Origin: Liolophura sinensis
Taxonomy: Eukaryota; Mollusca; Polyplacophora; Chitonida; Chitonidae
Reading direction: 5' to 3'
Length of the DNA: 64,000 nt
Assembly (NCBI RefSeq): GCF_032854445.1
Contig: NC_088306.1
Span: forward strand, 19,255,764 to 19,319,763
Shown: in pieces, positions 24,437-36,582 of the stretch
Layout: every line of letters begins with the position of its first letter
How positions within the stretch are numbered: the stretch's first letter is position 1
Made by a program: the position numbers and the translations under genes
The notes under the pieces: generated by a model
Databases searched by the model: none
What the model was told of the DNA's origin: nothing
The model's input: the letters and a program-made list of their open reading frames with translations, nothing else

Positions 24437-24590
24437 AAAGTGTGTCAGCAACCTACGGGTAGTCGTGGGTTTCCCCCGGGCTCGGTCCGGTTTTCTCCCA
24501 CCGTAATGTTGGTCGCCGTCATATAAGTGAAATATACTTGAACTCAGCGTAAAGCACCAAGCAAATAAATAAATAAATAAATAAATACAG
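24437..24590 (+). mobile_element. SINE-A, 3' half
   Basis: GTCAGCAACCTACGGGTAGT through AAAGCACCAAGCAAATAAAT with an AAAT tail. Confidence 0.8.
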
Positions 24591-24773
24591 AACAAATCTA
24601 AAGCGTAACCACGCTTATTTATAGACGTATTATGTAAAATGACTCATGGGTGTCAATTCCGGACAGGCCTTATAACCCAGATAGGGGCCGTATAATAATG
24701 TATCTATGAACAGTTGCAATCAAAGCACAGCTCAGATAGGCTGCATATTTTGATTATAACATATGAACTATAT

Positions 24774-25110
24774 TAGGGGCCTCCATGGCCAGTTCTTCAA
24801 AAGTGTATTAGCAGTTAAGTCGTGTATTAACTTTATTCGGGCTATTTGGGCAGTAGATTTTTGAACTAGAACAAGGCTGGTATTAAGGTTTAAGCTTGTC
24901 TTAAGTTTACGATACATTTCTGAAGAACTGACCTCCGGCACAATGACCCACGGGCCAATGTGGTTCCTGTGAATTCCTGTGAAAGCCCAGGTCAGGCTGG
25001 TACCCTCCCCGGTTTGCCGGCAAACCCCGGTGACTTCCCAGCATAATGCTGCATGGCCACCGTCATAAAAGTGAAATATTCTTGCAGCGTTAAACACCAA
25101 TCAAATAACA
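24774..25110 (+). mobile_element. SINE-A interrupted by a MITE
   Basis: GGGGCCTCCATGG head, then foreign DNA to 24932, then the SINE resumes at CAATGACCCACGGGCCAATG and runs to AACACCAATCAAATAA. Confidence 0.8.
24788..24932. mobile_element. 145-bp MITE inside the SINE
   Basis: Inverted ends GG(C/T)CAGTTCTTCA(A/G)AA, with TGTAT shared further in. Target duplication is not clear. Confidence 0.65.
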
Positions 25111-26014
25111 TAAAAGTATACATATGCACTATATCTTGATGCGCGATTTGGATACCGATTTCATCAAATCGCCTATAACATTCCTTTCTTCTTGAAAACT
25201 GTTGACTGCATGAATCCGTCTTTCGTAGTTTCTATGCATTCTGTGTTCAGTTTGTTTTACGGCTGGTATACGAATGTCTGTTTTATCGCCTAGATTTACA
25301 CGACCCTGACATGAACCAGAACCACATGGTGAAACTATATTGGCGCTTATTCACTTTTTGTGGGTTGAATTACCGCCTTTGCATGTCGCTAGAATTAAAT
25401 ATTAATGTTATCTTGTGCTGTACGCTTATAATTTTTTGCTACGGTTTGATCTCGCTGTTATTCAGCCATTTGAAAGCCATTTACCTAGTTCCCGGAGGGC
25501 GTATTGTTTTATTATTTAGCAAAAGCAAACGCTTAATTGTGTTTGCCGAAGCGTTACTTGAATTTTCTAGAAAACGAGTCTGCATGTTTCCACTGGCAAG
25601 CTATTTGTTGCACTTCCACAATCTCAATTAGATTTCCGAATCACGTCCCTTGCAATAAACCTCCCTATAACGACATGCATGGTGGCCATTCGGGGAGCCT
25701 CCCTCAGAAATTTAACCCTATCTAGGCCTATAGGCAAAGGGGAACTGCGCGCAGAATTTCTGGATTCCTGTCTCCCATAGCATCCATGCACCAAGAATTG
25801 CCAACACAAACCGTGTAGTCAGCGTGTACAAAATGGCTCTACCAGTTACTCAGATTCTAACAATTGGCTAACCATGCATACTATACCATACTGTGCTGGA
25901 CGTACACGCCATATAGACCTGTTCTCGTGAATTCTTTAATTTATGTAGGCCTACATACATGTGGAGGAAATCTGCGTTTCTTGTCAGACCTATACGGGCC
26001 TGTGTGGAACAGCT
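25111..26014. other. Intergenic, nothing firm
   Basis: A 106-codon hydrophobic plus-strand frame at 25311-25631 has no recognisable motif and no flanking exons. I do not call it. Confidence 0.35.
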
Positions 26015-26140
26015 CTGAGATCGGTTGGTCATGTTCTCAGCTTAGCTTCCACTATCTGCTCTGAACCGTTACATTCACTAAACTGGAATTCGATCCTGTC
26101 GCCTGCGGTGTCCTCAAAAGTTCCAACGTTGTACGCCACA
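26015..26140 (-). repeat. Dispersed repeat shared with 43681-43803
   Basis: Reversed, it reads GTGGAAGCTAAGCTGAGAAC and the flanking GACAGGAxCxAxTTCCAGxx TAGTGAA blocks that also occur near 43715-43800. A third diverged relative, in the opposite orientation to the 43681-43803 copy, sits near 43150-43215. Confidence 0.55.
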
Positions 26141-26181
26141 AAAGAGGTGTCCCGTGATCTTAAAAGTAATTCTGAATTCCG

Positions 26182-26346
26182 TTTGGTCTTATGACGACGA
26201 AGGAATCCTTAGAGTGCATGTGATGTGCCTACTTGTCGCAGGACTGATTGCAACCGCTCTTTTATCTAGTGCTGCTTCACCGAGACGTCTTACCGATGGC
26301 AAGTAATTCACCCCGCCCAAACTATTATACTGATGCGGGTCAACCA
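26182..26346 (-). mobile_element. SINE-B, truncated, minus strand
   Basis: TATGACGACGAAGGAATCCT through ATACTGATGCGGGTCAACCA; the tRNA-like head is missing. Confidence 0.8.
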
Positions 26347-26370
26347 GTTCTTGGAAAATAATAAAGAACA

Positions 26371-27369
26371 TCACAAATGTGACTGATGCAACCACTCGGA
26401 CATCAGAACTTCGTCAACCACTATTTTCGAATCACTGAACTTCATTGTTGTGGTGGACTCGACCGCTCTTCCCAACTCAAGATCGTCTCCTTTCTTCCCA
26501 ACAGCTGACTATAGTTTCCTTTTGTATATTATTTACACACAAATTAAAATACTACCGTACATAGGTAAGGTAATTTGTCAATCGCCCTTTAGATGATGTA
26601 CAATATCCTTATTTTCAATCTAATCATTTCACGACCCACTCGAATTGAAAACGAGGGTTAGGAAGTTTAGCTTGCTGCCGATGTAACAGGTACATTTGTG
26701 GTAATTGTGACTTTATGCTCTTTATTATTCACGAATAACTGGGTGATATGAAGCAAGAATTACTCAAGGACTACAGGAAACGTTTTTGTGGCGTACAGCT
26801 TCGACTAGTTGTGCTCCTGTTTAGTAAATGGAAGAGTAGGGCTACAGAAAGCTAAACTGAATGAACTTTACAGCCACGATATTCTCACTCAAATCTCAGC
26901 TGGCTGCTCTACGCAATCTTATATACATGTACATGTAGCACGTCTGCGTCCAGTTAAAACATGCATTCTACGTTGTGCATATTGCACATTTCGTGCATTT
27001 TATCTTGGGACACCCGGAACTTCCCTTATGCACAGGTCGAAAACTTTGTCAGTCGTGTTTTACATTTGTTTCTCCGAGCTGAATTTCAGGCTGCCGTCAG
27101 TCTAGAATGTTTACAACACAAGGGAAGGATGGCTACATGCGCTTCTGATTGTGCCACGTAGCCTACTACCCTTTCTATGCCTTAAACAGTTTATATCGAT
27201 ACCTCACTTCACTGTATTAGTGGGTTGTAGGCTCATTTCAAAAATTCTTCCGGTCTCTGAACCAACTGACTGATCTACTTTTGAATGTTAATAACGATCA
27301 TGCAAGATATAGATTTTGTTAGGCCAATGTAGCTCTCTCACCGAGAAAGTATATTTCGTCACCAGCCAT
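26371..27369 (-). CDS. Putative two-exon microprotein gene, 53 aa
   Basis: Exon 27342-27369 starts with ATG in good context (ACCATGGC) and reads MAGDEIYFL up to a GTGAGA donor (phase 1). Exon 26371-26504 begins after CTATAGTCAG, continues in phase (VGKKGDDLELGRAVESTTTM, then KFSDSKIVVDEVLMSEWLHQ) and stops at 26371. Composition and phase match look coding, but no family is recognised and 53 residues could equally be the start of a larger gene with unseen exons. Not supported by homology. Confidence 0.25.
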
Positions 27370-28046
27370 GGTCAAGCTAACACAATAACTAAGTCAGGGC
27401 CTACAACTGAATGCGTTTTATTAATTTCTGGATATTTTAATTTGGAATCCACTCCACCTGTTGTCTAGTGCAAGATCTTTTTGTACGAACAAGCCAGTCA
27501 TGTTTTGGCTCTTTGGTGCTGTTGATTTGCATTCGAGACTGCCAAATTGTATTTATATTTCACGCATTTTTTTTTGACACTCCTGTTTAGTTAGAGGCAT
27601 GGAACGTGGTGTATCAAACCTACAAACCATTAAGGAAATCGACAATCTGCAGGATTCCTGTCCTAGAGACCCCAACAGCCACACTTCACCAAGGCTTAAT
27701 CGTTTTCTTTTGTTATGGATTGTTTGTCAAATGAAATTTACATAAATCTTTGGGAGAGAATAAGTTACCGGAAGTCGAGCTTCACGATGGGGTACAGGTC
27801 ACCAGGTAATGCAAACATCTTTTCAACCTTTAGTTTTCTCGAACTGATTGGACCGCCGCGTATTTGTAGGGCTGATACGTGGACAAGATCTATAACATAC
27901 ATATCAGGACTTACGGTCAGATATCGCCTTACGATTTCAAGCCCCATTACGGACACGAGTTTACCTACATGCATCCATATTGTGATGTGGAATGCTTGAG
28001 AAAATTATACCTTGCTCTCGTCGCCTAGTCACGTGTCAAGGTTTCC
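27370..28046. other. Intergenic, nothing firm
   Basis: A 69-codon minus-strand frame at 27765-27974 (ending LPGDLYPIVKLDFR) looks mildly protein-like but has no motif. Confidence 0.3.
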
Positions 28047-28424
28047 GTGAATGAAGCGGTATACACACACTCAATATCACTGAATCAAGTCTGCTACAAC
28101 ACCTACCATGGACAGAACGATCGGTTTAGCCCTTGCCACAGCATTTTGGAGTCTAAAAGGGCTGAAAAAGCTTGGAAAATGGACGAAACGATGTACCTCC
28201 AGTGTGACAAATTTAACCACACCAGTCTACTTCGAGAAGTTCTACAAAACGAGCCAGGAGATAAAGATAAAGTAAAAACTACTTTTGCCTGCATTACTGC
28301 AGTCTTCCGATTTGATCATTCATATATAATAGGTACGGTATCTCAAGGCATGGTTCAATCACCAAGAGAAGGAAAGCTCTTTCTTCGGGCAATGCACGTT
28401 GCTTTCACATCGACGTCCACGTGA
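28047..28424 (+). pseudogene. Possible NADAR-like fragment
   Basis: A 125-codon frame. Residues around 45-75 (KAWKMDETMYLQCDKFNHTS, then LLREVLQNEPGDKDKV) vaguely match the NADAR/YbiA C-terminal pattern W..R.DVM...L..KF.Q...LR..LL.TGD, a family acting on ADP-ribose or riboflavin-pathway intermediates. The diagnostic N-terminal SNxY/FxxAE region and the following WG motif are absent. Treat as a weak match to a decayed fragment. Confidence 0.15.
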
Positions 28425-29055
28425 AAATTGAAACATTGCACAATACTACTGAAGACATCTATACACACATTCAACAATATGGAGGGCTCAATAATACTGA
28501 CGAGAATAGTGATTGTGTGAGGGGTGCCTTTGGAAGCCGATTGTTTCCTAATATGTCTTCTGCCTTTCTTATCTCAGTTCGCCCGCTTCCAGTTTTTCCT
28601 TGAACCTCCTGGATGAATCAAACGACTATGACTCAAGCCCGATGGCAATACTCCAGCCACCTCGTGCATGGCCACCAAGCCTTCTACAGTTAAGCTCGAA
28701 GAGCTGTAAGGTGTTTCCGAAGACTGCCTTCTCATTAATCTAACATTTTACAACGCCAACTTGTAAACCATACCTATTTGCAAGGTAAATTTCGCTAGTG
28801 CAAGCCTCCGGACTACTTCGGCATCAGTTTTGGCCACGCTCTTTCGCAACAGAGGTAAACTTTTTGCCCATATTTTAGTATGTAGGTCCCAATGTACAAA
28901 AAAGAATACATCTTATGTGCATCTTTTAACACAAACTGAACGGTTCCTTCGCTATGTGGTAATTGTTGCTGCTAACCCAATCGTAAACATTTGAGGCACC
29001 TTTCCACACTCCCTGTAGGGTTTTGGCGAAGGGAGCGACTACCCATCGGCTAAAC

Positions 29056-29057
<2 letters not shown>

Positions 29058-29102
<45 letters not shown>
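29058..29102 (+). repeat. Poly(A) run of about 44
   Basis: An uninterrupted A tract. It could be the tail of a retroposed sequence to its left, but no polyadenylation signal precedes it, and no target duplication was found. Confidence 0.8.
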
Positions 29103-29104
<2 letters not shown>

Positions 29105-32100
29105 ACCAATGGAAATATCAAGTGTCACAGCTTACCAAACTGAAAATTTTCGCCTTTATTAAATTCTCCATTATCGGTAGCAGAGTTTAGGTTTGTGGGG
29201 TCACACCAGTAGATGTGTTGTGCCAGAAGTTAGATGTCAAATCCCGCTTTACGGATCATATTCTAAAATTAGCTTAGAGGTGTGGCCGGTCGACCGGTTT
29301 CGTCTAAAAGCTACTAACCAGTCGCTCTACAGTCTTCGCTTTACTATACCGCCGTTTAGCTAGTTGCATTTATTTTAATGTTTACTTCTTGAGTATATGA
29401 TTGGGGTCACAAAAACTAAGATACACCTCGAGTGGCTACTATCTTTTCCTTGGTGAAGGTGTAGTCCAGTTCGAAAGTAATAAATTGTTTAAACTATGCA
29501 AACGAATTGAATTATACAAAACGGACACACCTCTATAATTAAGTCTTACGATGTTCACCTGTATAGCACCGCTTAATGGTTAGAATCATGCAGACGTAAA
29601 CCGCGAGGTCAGGCTGACTTTGATTCACCTTTTATTTATTCCAGTATTCTTGGAGAGGGATGGAATGGAGTGTGCGTGGTGGGGGGGTAGGGGGTGGGGG
29701 TTACATCGCGTAAAGTGCTTGTTGGAATTTATTTAGTATACACAAATGTGCAGTGGTTGACAAATCCGGCAAAATTTTACTGGTTTGTTTCGTCGTTTAA
29801 TTACTACTGTATCTAAACCATCAAGCGATGTTACAGTCCGAAACATTTACATTAAACGGAATTTAGTTTGCAAGATTTTGTGATGGAAATGCTGAAAATG
29901 TTTTAAATCACTTGCGCTTTTTAGTTCCGATCTCCAACTGATTGGAGAGGAGTTCATAAAACTGAATTTAGGTGGACAGATTTCGTGAATGAAATGCCGA
30001 AAATATTACAATCTTCCGTCTGTTCAGCATAGATCTCCATATGATCCGAACTGCAACGTTGCAACCGTCCTTGTCCACGTCTAGCCTAGACTGCCTGGGT
30101 CAATGCAGTCAACTGGGGTTGGTGAGGTCTACATCTTTCGCCTTGCTAACACCGCCTCAGTCACCATACGTTAATGTGCCACCGCCAAAACGGCACCAGC
30201 CATCTCGGTGCACTGGCTGACCCAGACTTCTCGCCACCAAACGATCCCTTGTTGGGCATATATTTAAGGGACCACCTCTTAGTCACAATATTCAACCTCA
30301 TCTATCAGAATTGAGAAGCAAAGGCTGGTACTCGACCTTCACACCTCTGACACACTGTAAAGTTAAAAAGTAGTTCGAAATTTATACACCATTCACAAAA
30401 GTTCATTTACATCGGCAAATGAAACCTTCCACCTATACCATCAGGGGTTGAAAGAACATACACTCATATTTCATCTAAAAAATGTTACTATAACCTGAAG
30501 AGGAAGAATCAAGGCTATACCGGGTTTTGCACAATTTATGCAATGCACAGAAGCCAATCTGCATCCATCCTATACTCACAAATTTTGAAAAAGTGGGTAG
30601 CCTACTGACCCAAAAAACAAGGATGCGAGATACTGGGATGAAAAAGAGGAAACTATACATCACACTCATAATTTTGTCATTTACAGCATTTCTGAATTAA
30701 AATTCTGAACATTTTTCTGATGCATTTTTTTAAATAAATAAAGAGGAATTCCTCCAAAAAGAGGAAAAATCTCAGGCTTGAAAGCAGCATTCTAATTCTC
30801 AAATGGTATAAGACAATTTAGGTAAGCTTTTACACGCAGGTTCCTAAAATTGGTTGCTTTATCTTGCATACATCCATGGTCTACTTATAAATATAAATTC
30901 TTTATAACTTTCCTTAAAAATCAACTCTTATGCCATTTATACCTAGCACTTGCTTCATGGAAAAATCACAAAAATGAATCTATGAAGAATTGTGAATGTG
31001 GCTCCTGGTCTTAAAATTTGCTTATGGTTTATGATAAGAACTAAACAAATCAATTTCATTTACATTTGATTACAATTTTAGCATAATTAAAAATATTAAT
31101 TGAAAAACTGCTATAAATTAAGGTTTGCAAATCCCAACTTGACACACACAAAAAAAAAAAACAGCCATTTAAGAGTGGGATACCTTTGATGACCAGCACC
31201 TCTCAGGCTTAACTCTCGGCACTCATTAGGTAGCAGAACAGGTAACCCAGCAATCGAGATCTCCTTGCTGAGAAGTGAACATTTTTGTAGGGGAGAATGG
31301 GAGGCCAGAGAATTTCAATGCCACATAGACATCTTCACACAGCCACTCAAGTTGCGAGACCACACCCATGGGATGAATCAAGGCTCAGACCCAGACAACT
31401 ATTTCAACTTCAGACAGAACGCCTACACCTCTGGGGGCGTGAGCACGAATGAGGGGGGAGGGACCTCTCCATACCCTTACCAACCCAGTGTCACGCTGAC
31501 TGTAAATCGAAAGAGAATGAATTAAAGCAACTGTTTTGAGCTTGGTGCCTTTGTTTTCTTCCATGGGCTGCAGCTCTTGTAGGACCTCTGAGTATACATG
31601 TAAATCTCTTCTTTCATTCACGACAAACATTTCATTCAGGCAAGAACAAACCCTTGTTAGTACAGATAACCTGAAGGTTTACATCTCCTTCACACTGTCA
31701 GATTCTGACACATGACATTTGTGTGTATCAGGCATATACATTGTAGTCCGCTCATATGCTCTAAGATGGTAATCAAAGGCTATTTTCACTAAACAGAGCA
31801 TGAAAGATTTTAAAGATTTGAGTAACACATGCCATTAATAAGAAATAAAACCGTTGCGTGCTGTATAAGGGTTTACTCTTGCCTTCAAAGATGAAATACA
31901 CTGAAGTGTTAGATTTTGTGCCTGAAAATCTCTATTGATTTCTTAGGGAGTTGCACAGTTTAGCAGTCCACTCACAGCTACTCTGTATTGAAAATGATCA
32001 CGTGGTAGAGGATAGTACATCAGCTCACTAAGAACCTGTGTTTCACAATAAACATCTGAGAAATGGTCGACCATGGGATCATCATAAATCCTCATGGGCT

Positions 32101-32748
32101 ACCAGATTTCACTCATATGAATTTGTTTCAGATATCTAACAAATATCAGGTACTAGTACCTTATTGGAATTTGGCAGACTGGCAAGTCTAATACTGAAAC
32201 AAAACATTTATAAAATTCGTCTGAAATTAATTCTGTATATAGTTGGTGAACTTGACCTTAAAGTGCTCACGCTCATTTCTATAATGTGCCTGAACAAGTT
32301 AGCTGTGCTGAATTCCTTTACAAAATTGGGTCAACTTTGCAATACCTTGGAGAGTTTAACTTCCAAGGAGACATCCGCCCAATTCTTTTTTTTCTACCCT
32401 TACGGAGGACCATGGGAGACGGCACTCTGTTGTAGAGACACGATATGGGAGACCCAAAATGGGACAGCCAGACCTCATCGGGGACATTCGCTACACCCTC
32501 ATCTAAGTGACTTGTTTTCGAGATCTCATTAAGGACTTCTCAACCTCTCAAGCCATAATTGAGCGAGTTCATCTGCCCAGACCTTCTAGTCCTCTCCAGA
32601 AGCAAGAGGTATGACCCCAAACTCAATGGAAGCCTCAGCATGTAATATACCCATTTCTCTTACACTGTAACATGAAAATAAAACAATGTTATAATACAAG
32701 GCAGTTACACATGCTGCAATGCAAAGATGTTAAGATATTAAAAACATG
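29103..32748. other. Long intergenic stretch, nothing recognised
   Basis: AT-rich with only short frames. A TATA-like GCATATATTTAAGG occurs at about 30257, but nothing recognisable follows it. The right half may include 3' flank of the SR gene. A plus-strand AATAAA near 32690 has no gene attached. Confidence 0.4.
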
Positions 32749-32754
32749 TTTATT
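32749..32754 (-). terminator. Probable polyadenylation signal (AATAAA) of the SR gene
   Basis: TTTATT on the plus strand, 275 bases after the SR stop codon. It is the nearest canonical signal on the coding strand. Confidence 0.5.
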
Positions 32755-33028
32755 ACCTAAATACTACATACCAAACACTAATATAATGACAAAGCTGACG
32801 CTGAAACAAATGGCATTCTAAATATGGAGTTCCATTCCAGTTCTTAGAACACAAATTAATGTCAATGAAATGAAAGTGTATCATGATCTGTATTATGACA
32901 TCGTTACTGGATGATTCTGAACCTTCGAATTGAACACTGAATATATTTAGCTGAATTGAAACCACAAAGGAAATTGCAGTCAGCCTGTTTTTCTCTTTTG
33001 AGGCACTGTATTGTTCACATTAGTCTCC

Positions 33029-33910
33029 TCAGTCTTGCTCTTCCTGTTTAACGTCCTCATGTCTTTCTGGGGAACCGTTCTTCTCTGGGGTTGCAGACTT
33101 GGAACGAGATCTCGACTTGGACTTGGATCGACTTCGGCTTCTTGATTTACTCCTGGATTTGGATTTGGATTTCGACACAGAACGGCTGCCCTTTCGGTCA
33201 TGATCTCGATCTCGGCCTCGACTTGGGCTACGGCTCGCACTTCTACTCCGGCTTCGACTCTTGCTGCGGCTTCTGCTTCTGCTACGTCTGGACCTGGACC
33301 TGGACCGACTTCGGCTGCGCGATCTGCTGCGGCTGTCACTGCTCCTGCGTTTTCTAGATGGTTTGTCCTCGACCAGACGAATTCGTCTACCATTTAATTC
33401 AGTATCATCAAGTTTGTCAATTGCATTTTTCATATCCTTGTAAGTAGCAAATTCAACAATACCTTCGTTACGACGCTGTTTGTGAGCGTCAGCGTACGTG
33501 ACTTCTCCCCCCTGGCGTACATAGTCCTTGAGATTCTGCCAACTCACGCCAGATGACAAATTTTCAACAATCACTCGGAAATCTGTTCTGCTCGGTGGAC
33601 CATACTTGTCCCTGCCTCGACCACCTCGTCGACGAGGTGGGAAGCCCCAATCTCTCTCTCGTCGATATTCGTCGCCCCTGGACATCCCTCGTCCCCTGGC
33701 ATGCTCCACTACAACCCTCTCGCCACAAAGCTCTTTCCCATTGAGCTCATAAACCGCGTCGTCGGCGTCTCTGTAATCGTCAAACTCAACAAATCCATAA
33801 CCGTTTTTCAACATCAAATCACGGATTTTACCATAGTTCCTGAAAAACCTTTCGACATCCTTCTCCCTGGTATGGTACGACAATCGCCCGATGTACACCC
33901 TCGTGCCCAT
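33029..33910 (-). CDS. SR splicing factor, SRSF4/5/6 (B52) type, 293 aa, intronless
   Basis: A single open frame from ATG at 33910. Residues 1-75 are a canonical RRM: RNP2 VYIGRL near the start and RNP1 NGYGFVEF in the middle. A glycine/arginine linker ([12 protein letters not shown]) leads to a second, pseudo-RRM at about 105-175 carrying [11 protein letters not shown], the family's SWQDLKD signature with N for D. From about 185 to 265 there is an RS domain of nearly continuous Arg-Ser/Lys-Ser repeats, and the tail is acidic (EDVKQEEQD). It would bind exonic enhancers and act in constitutive and alternative splicing in the nucleus. The start was chosen because RRM1 begins directly after MGTR; upstream in-frame codons look like leader. 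Relatives usually have several coding introns, so the uninterrupted frame is notable. Confidence 0.92.
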   Translation of the reverse strand: MGTRVYIGRLSYHTREKDVERFFRNYGKIRDLMLKNGYGFVEFDDYRDADDAVYELNGKELCGERVVVEHARGRGMSRGDEYRRERDWGFPPRRRGGRGRDKYGPPSRTDFRVIVENLSSGVSWQNLKDYVRQGGEVTYADAHKQRRNEGIVEFATYKDMKNAIDKLDDTELNGRRIRLVEDKPSRKRRSSDSRSRSRSRSRSRSRSRRSRSRSRSKSRSRSRSASRSPSRGRDRDHDRKGSRSVSKSKSKSRSKSRSRSRSKSKSRSRSKSATPEKNGSPERHEDVKQEEQD

Positions 33911-34204
33911 TTTGATTGCACTCGTTCTCTCTGAAAGGTCGGATCTAAATGGCACAAAATGGCGATGTGGCGATCGAGGAAGGCGCGCATGAAAAACATT
34001 AACTTGGTTTGACGAAATCCTTACACCATCTTTTCTGTATTTAAGCAATATTATTACATTCAATCATAAATATTAAAACACCACATTTTTTAGCCAATCA
34101 CTCACATGTCTTTGAAATTTAAGCTTGTTACATAATGTTGTAAAATAGTAATGATTTATTTTAAGTTTGAGTTTCGTTTCTATACTAAGTTTTATTTTTC
34201 AGAG
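33911..34204. promoter_or_regulatory. Likely bidirectional promoter between the SR gene and the large plus-strand gene
   Basis: The SR start codon points left and the first plausible exon of the large gene begins about 300 bases to the right, so both must start from this interval. It is GC-richer near 33930-33990 and has no TATA box on either strand that I would trust. Inference from gene order only. Confidence 0.35.
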
Positions 34205-34984
34205 AATCTGACACGCTTCGACTTGCACAGGTGCCCGGATGATCACATGCCTTCGAAGGGAGGTAATGTAGACGGCGCTTTTTGTGTAGCTGTTGACAGT
34301 TCTAATTTTGAGTATTTGGAAGCAGATATAACGCTCATTAAACTGACATCCAAACTGAAAAGTTAACAACAGTAAATATTTCTTAGAGAACGATATACTT
34401 AGAGTTAATTTTCCAAACAACAGAATGTCTACAAGTGTAAATCGGCAAATTTCATAAAGTGGTGCAACAACATTTTCACGTCACATGTTGAGCAGGCAAC
34501 TTCAGTTCACTTTGAGTTCCCATGCATGCTCTTCCTAGCTTGGCTTCAACCTGTCAGTGCCAATGTAAAGGACTTGTGATACAATTCTGTCAGTGACTCT
34601 AAAGATCTGTTGCTGCATTGTTGACTAACGTAAGTCGTATTGCACATATGCAAAGTGAATTAATTGGAGATCATATTTATTTTAAACATATAGACCTGTA
34701 ATACAGGCCTAGGCCTACATCTTAATTTTTTTTTTACTTTATTTTGTTTATTAATATTTATTTATTTTTAACAGTTTTTACATTTATAATAATTGTTTTT
34801 TGTTTCCTTTTCGTTTGAAAAAAAGAAACTTGAATTTAGTGTCAGTGGAAACATCTGTGAAAACTTTATCTGAACATACCTTTGTGATACTTGTTATTTT
34901 AATTTTTGTTTTTTTTTTCCAGTTTTCACACAGTGACAGAATTTAGTTCAGTCAGTGTCGTTGGAAGCAGTCCGGCACAAAGAG
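34205..34984 (+). other. Putative 5' untranslated exons of the large gene
   Basis: Two exon-like blocks, about 34205-34260 ending at GTAATG and 34923-34984 between TTTTTTTTTCCAG and GTAAAA, lead to coding exon 1 (acceptor at 36541-36543). Reading from any ATG in them meets a stop before the coding frame, so they can only be leader. The transcription start is not visible. Confidence 0.35.
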
Positions 34985-36040
34985 GTAAAAAAAAAAAAAA
35001 ATGTTAAAGAAAAAAATATTAAATCAAAAGTAAAGTTAAACCAATTTAATGGCGACCAACAAAATGAAGGCCTGTGCATGCACACACATGTGCACTGTAA
35101 ACTGTTAAGCACATAACATTACTATGGATCTATGCGAAGAATAAAAAACCCATAAAAATATTTCAGGTCATCTCCAGACATTTAGCATCCCAAAGCTAGC
35201 TAGGCGATCCCTGTGTCCTTGCCTTTTGTGCTGGGATAGATGACCAGTGGCTGCACCACCACTTTCAAATTGCTTCGGATGTGCCTAGCAGTCAAATTGT
35301 TTTTTTGTTGTAGGGTGGAACCATAATAATACTTTGTAACCGTGTCAGTGACCCGTCAGTGATCAGTGACCCTAATTAAAACACATATAAAGTTAAATTT
35401 TCTTATACCAGTTCAAATAGGGCCTACATGCAGTCAGTGTTTCTAATGGTCTATTATAGAGTTTAGCTGAATATATTGATTTATCGTTAAAATTATCAAT
35501 TTTCATATTAATCAGCTTGATGGCCATAAATATCAGCAAGTCAAATTTTCACCACTTTATCTCTGAACGTGTTAAAAGGAAATTCATTTGAGTTTTGCAG
35601 AAAATCATTGTGACTGTACAAATAGATTTGACGTTTTCAAATCTATATTGAGACCCTCATTAATTTGCACATTCATCCACCTAATTTTTGTAATTGTTTA
35701 ACTTGTAACCGTCATTGTGTGAATCAATCCATTGGATTCTTCCACTTTGGCCGAGATATGGTCGTCTAAAGAAACATGGAATATTTATTTGATTGGTGTT
35801 TTACGTATGCATGGAGTAGGTAGGGTAAGGATTGCTGCAGTTCTAGCTCTGGATGTGGCTTATAGTCACTTTCATTTTCTATGCCTATATTTTTGAAGTT
35901 TGTCAATAACAAGTAAGTTCAGTTAAGTTCAGCTTTCACTGGTTTAGCCATAGCTTTATGTCATGGAAACATCAGTTATCTGATGAGCTACAGTGCTGTA
36001 CTCTGTGCACTTCAGTTTGCTGCATCCGTAAAAATTGGAC
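34985..36040. other. Leader intron, nothing else recognised
   Basis: AT-rich, with a 25-base scrap of SINE-A (minus) at about 35782-35806. Confidence 0.4.
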
Positions 36041-36421
36041 AGCCTTGTTGGCTTAATGGTTAGAGCGTCCGCCTCGAAGTTGGGAGACCTAGGGATCAAA
36101 CACAGGTTGGGTCATACCAAAGACTTTGAAAGTAGTGCTTGTTACCGCCTGGCTTGGTGCTCAGCACTGAGAAATTAGAGCAAAGAAATGTGGTTGGCCT
36201 GTATAGTCAGTATAATGTGGGACTGAGTAGGGTGTCATGTTTGGTGTCTTCAGCATGATACTTTTGTGGCTGCAGCACTTTGGCGACATGGACATACCTT
36301 GCTGTAAGAAGACACAATATACAATACATGTAAGTGATGAATAAGTGATGAATGATATAGTAACTCCTTGTCATCATTAGACTGAAAAATCGTTAAGTAT
36401 GACATTAAACCCCAAGCATAA
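36041..36421 (+). mobile_element. SINE-C, tRNA-derived
   Basis: tRNA-like head GCCTTGTTGGCTTAATGGTT (A box) with B box GGGATCAAAC and a body including GTCAGTATAATGTGGGACTG. The tail CTGAAAAATCGTTAAGTATG, ATTAAACCCCAAGCA is shared with SINE-B, so the two families share a 3' domain. A second copy lies at 56100-56292. Confidence 0.75.
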
Positions 36422-36582
36422 ATACATAAAAATTCTTCAGTGAGAACTGTGACTGAACACCAAATAAACTCAGAGAAGATATATTCTTAAAGGGTAGTAT
36501 TAATGATTTCCATGTATGACACGTATTAATGTTACCGTTTCAGTTGCAAACCTTACATCAAGTTCTCAAAGCTGCATCAGTG

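Noticed and set aside
25311-25631. 106-codon hydrophobic frame as a membrane protein
   Set aside because: AT-rich hydrophobic composition alone, no motif, no exons around it.
33029-34063. Upstream extension of the SR frame to 34063 (344 codons)
   Set aside because: The family starts directly before RRM1 (MGTRVYIG at 33910). The extra 51 codons have no family counterpart and lie in the presumed leader/promoter.
34151-34366. 71-codon plus-strand frame near the bidirectional promoter
   Set aside because: The frame ends soon after the GTAATG donor, cannot be joined in phase to later exons and has no motif.
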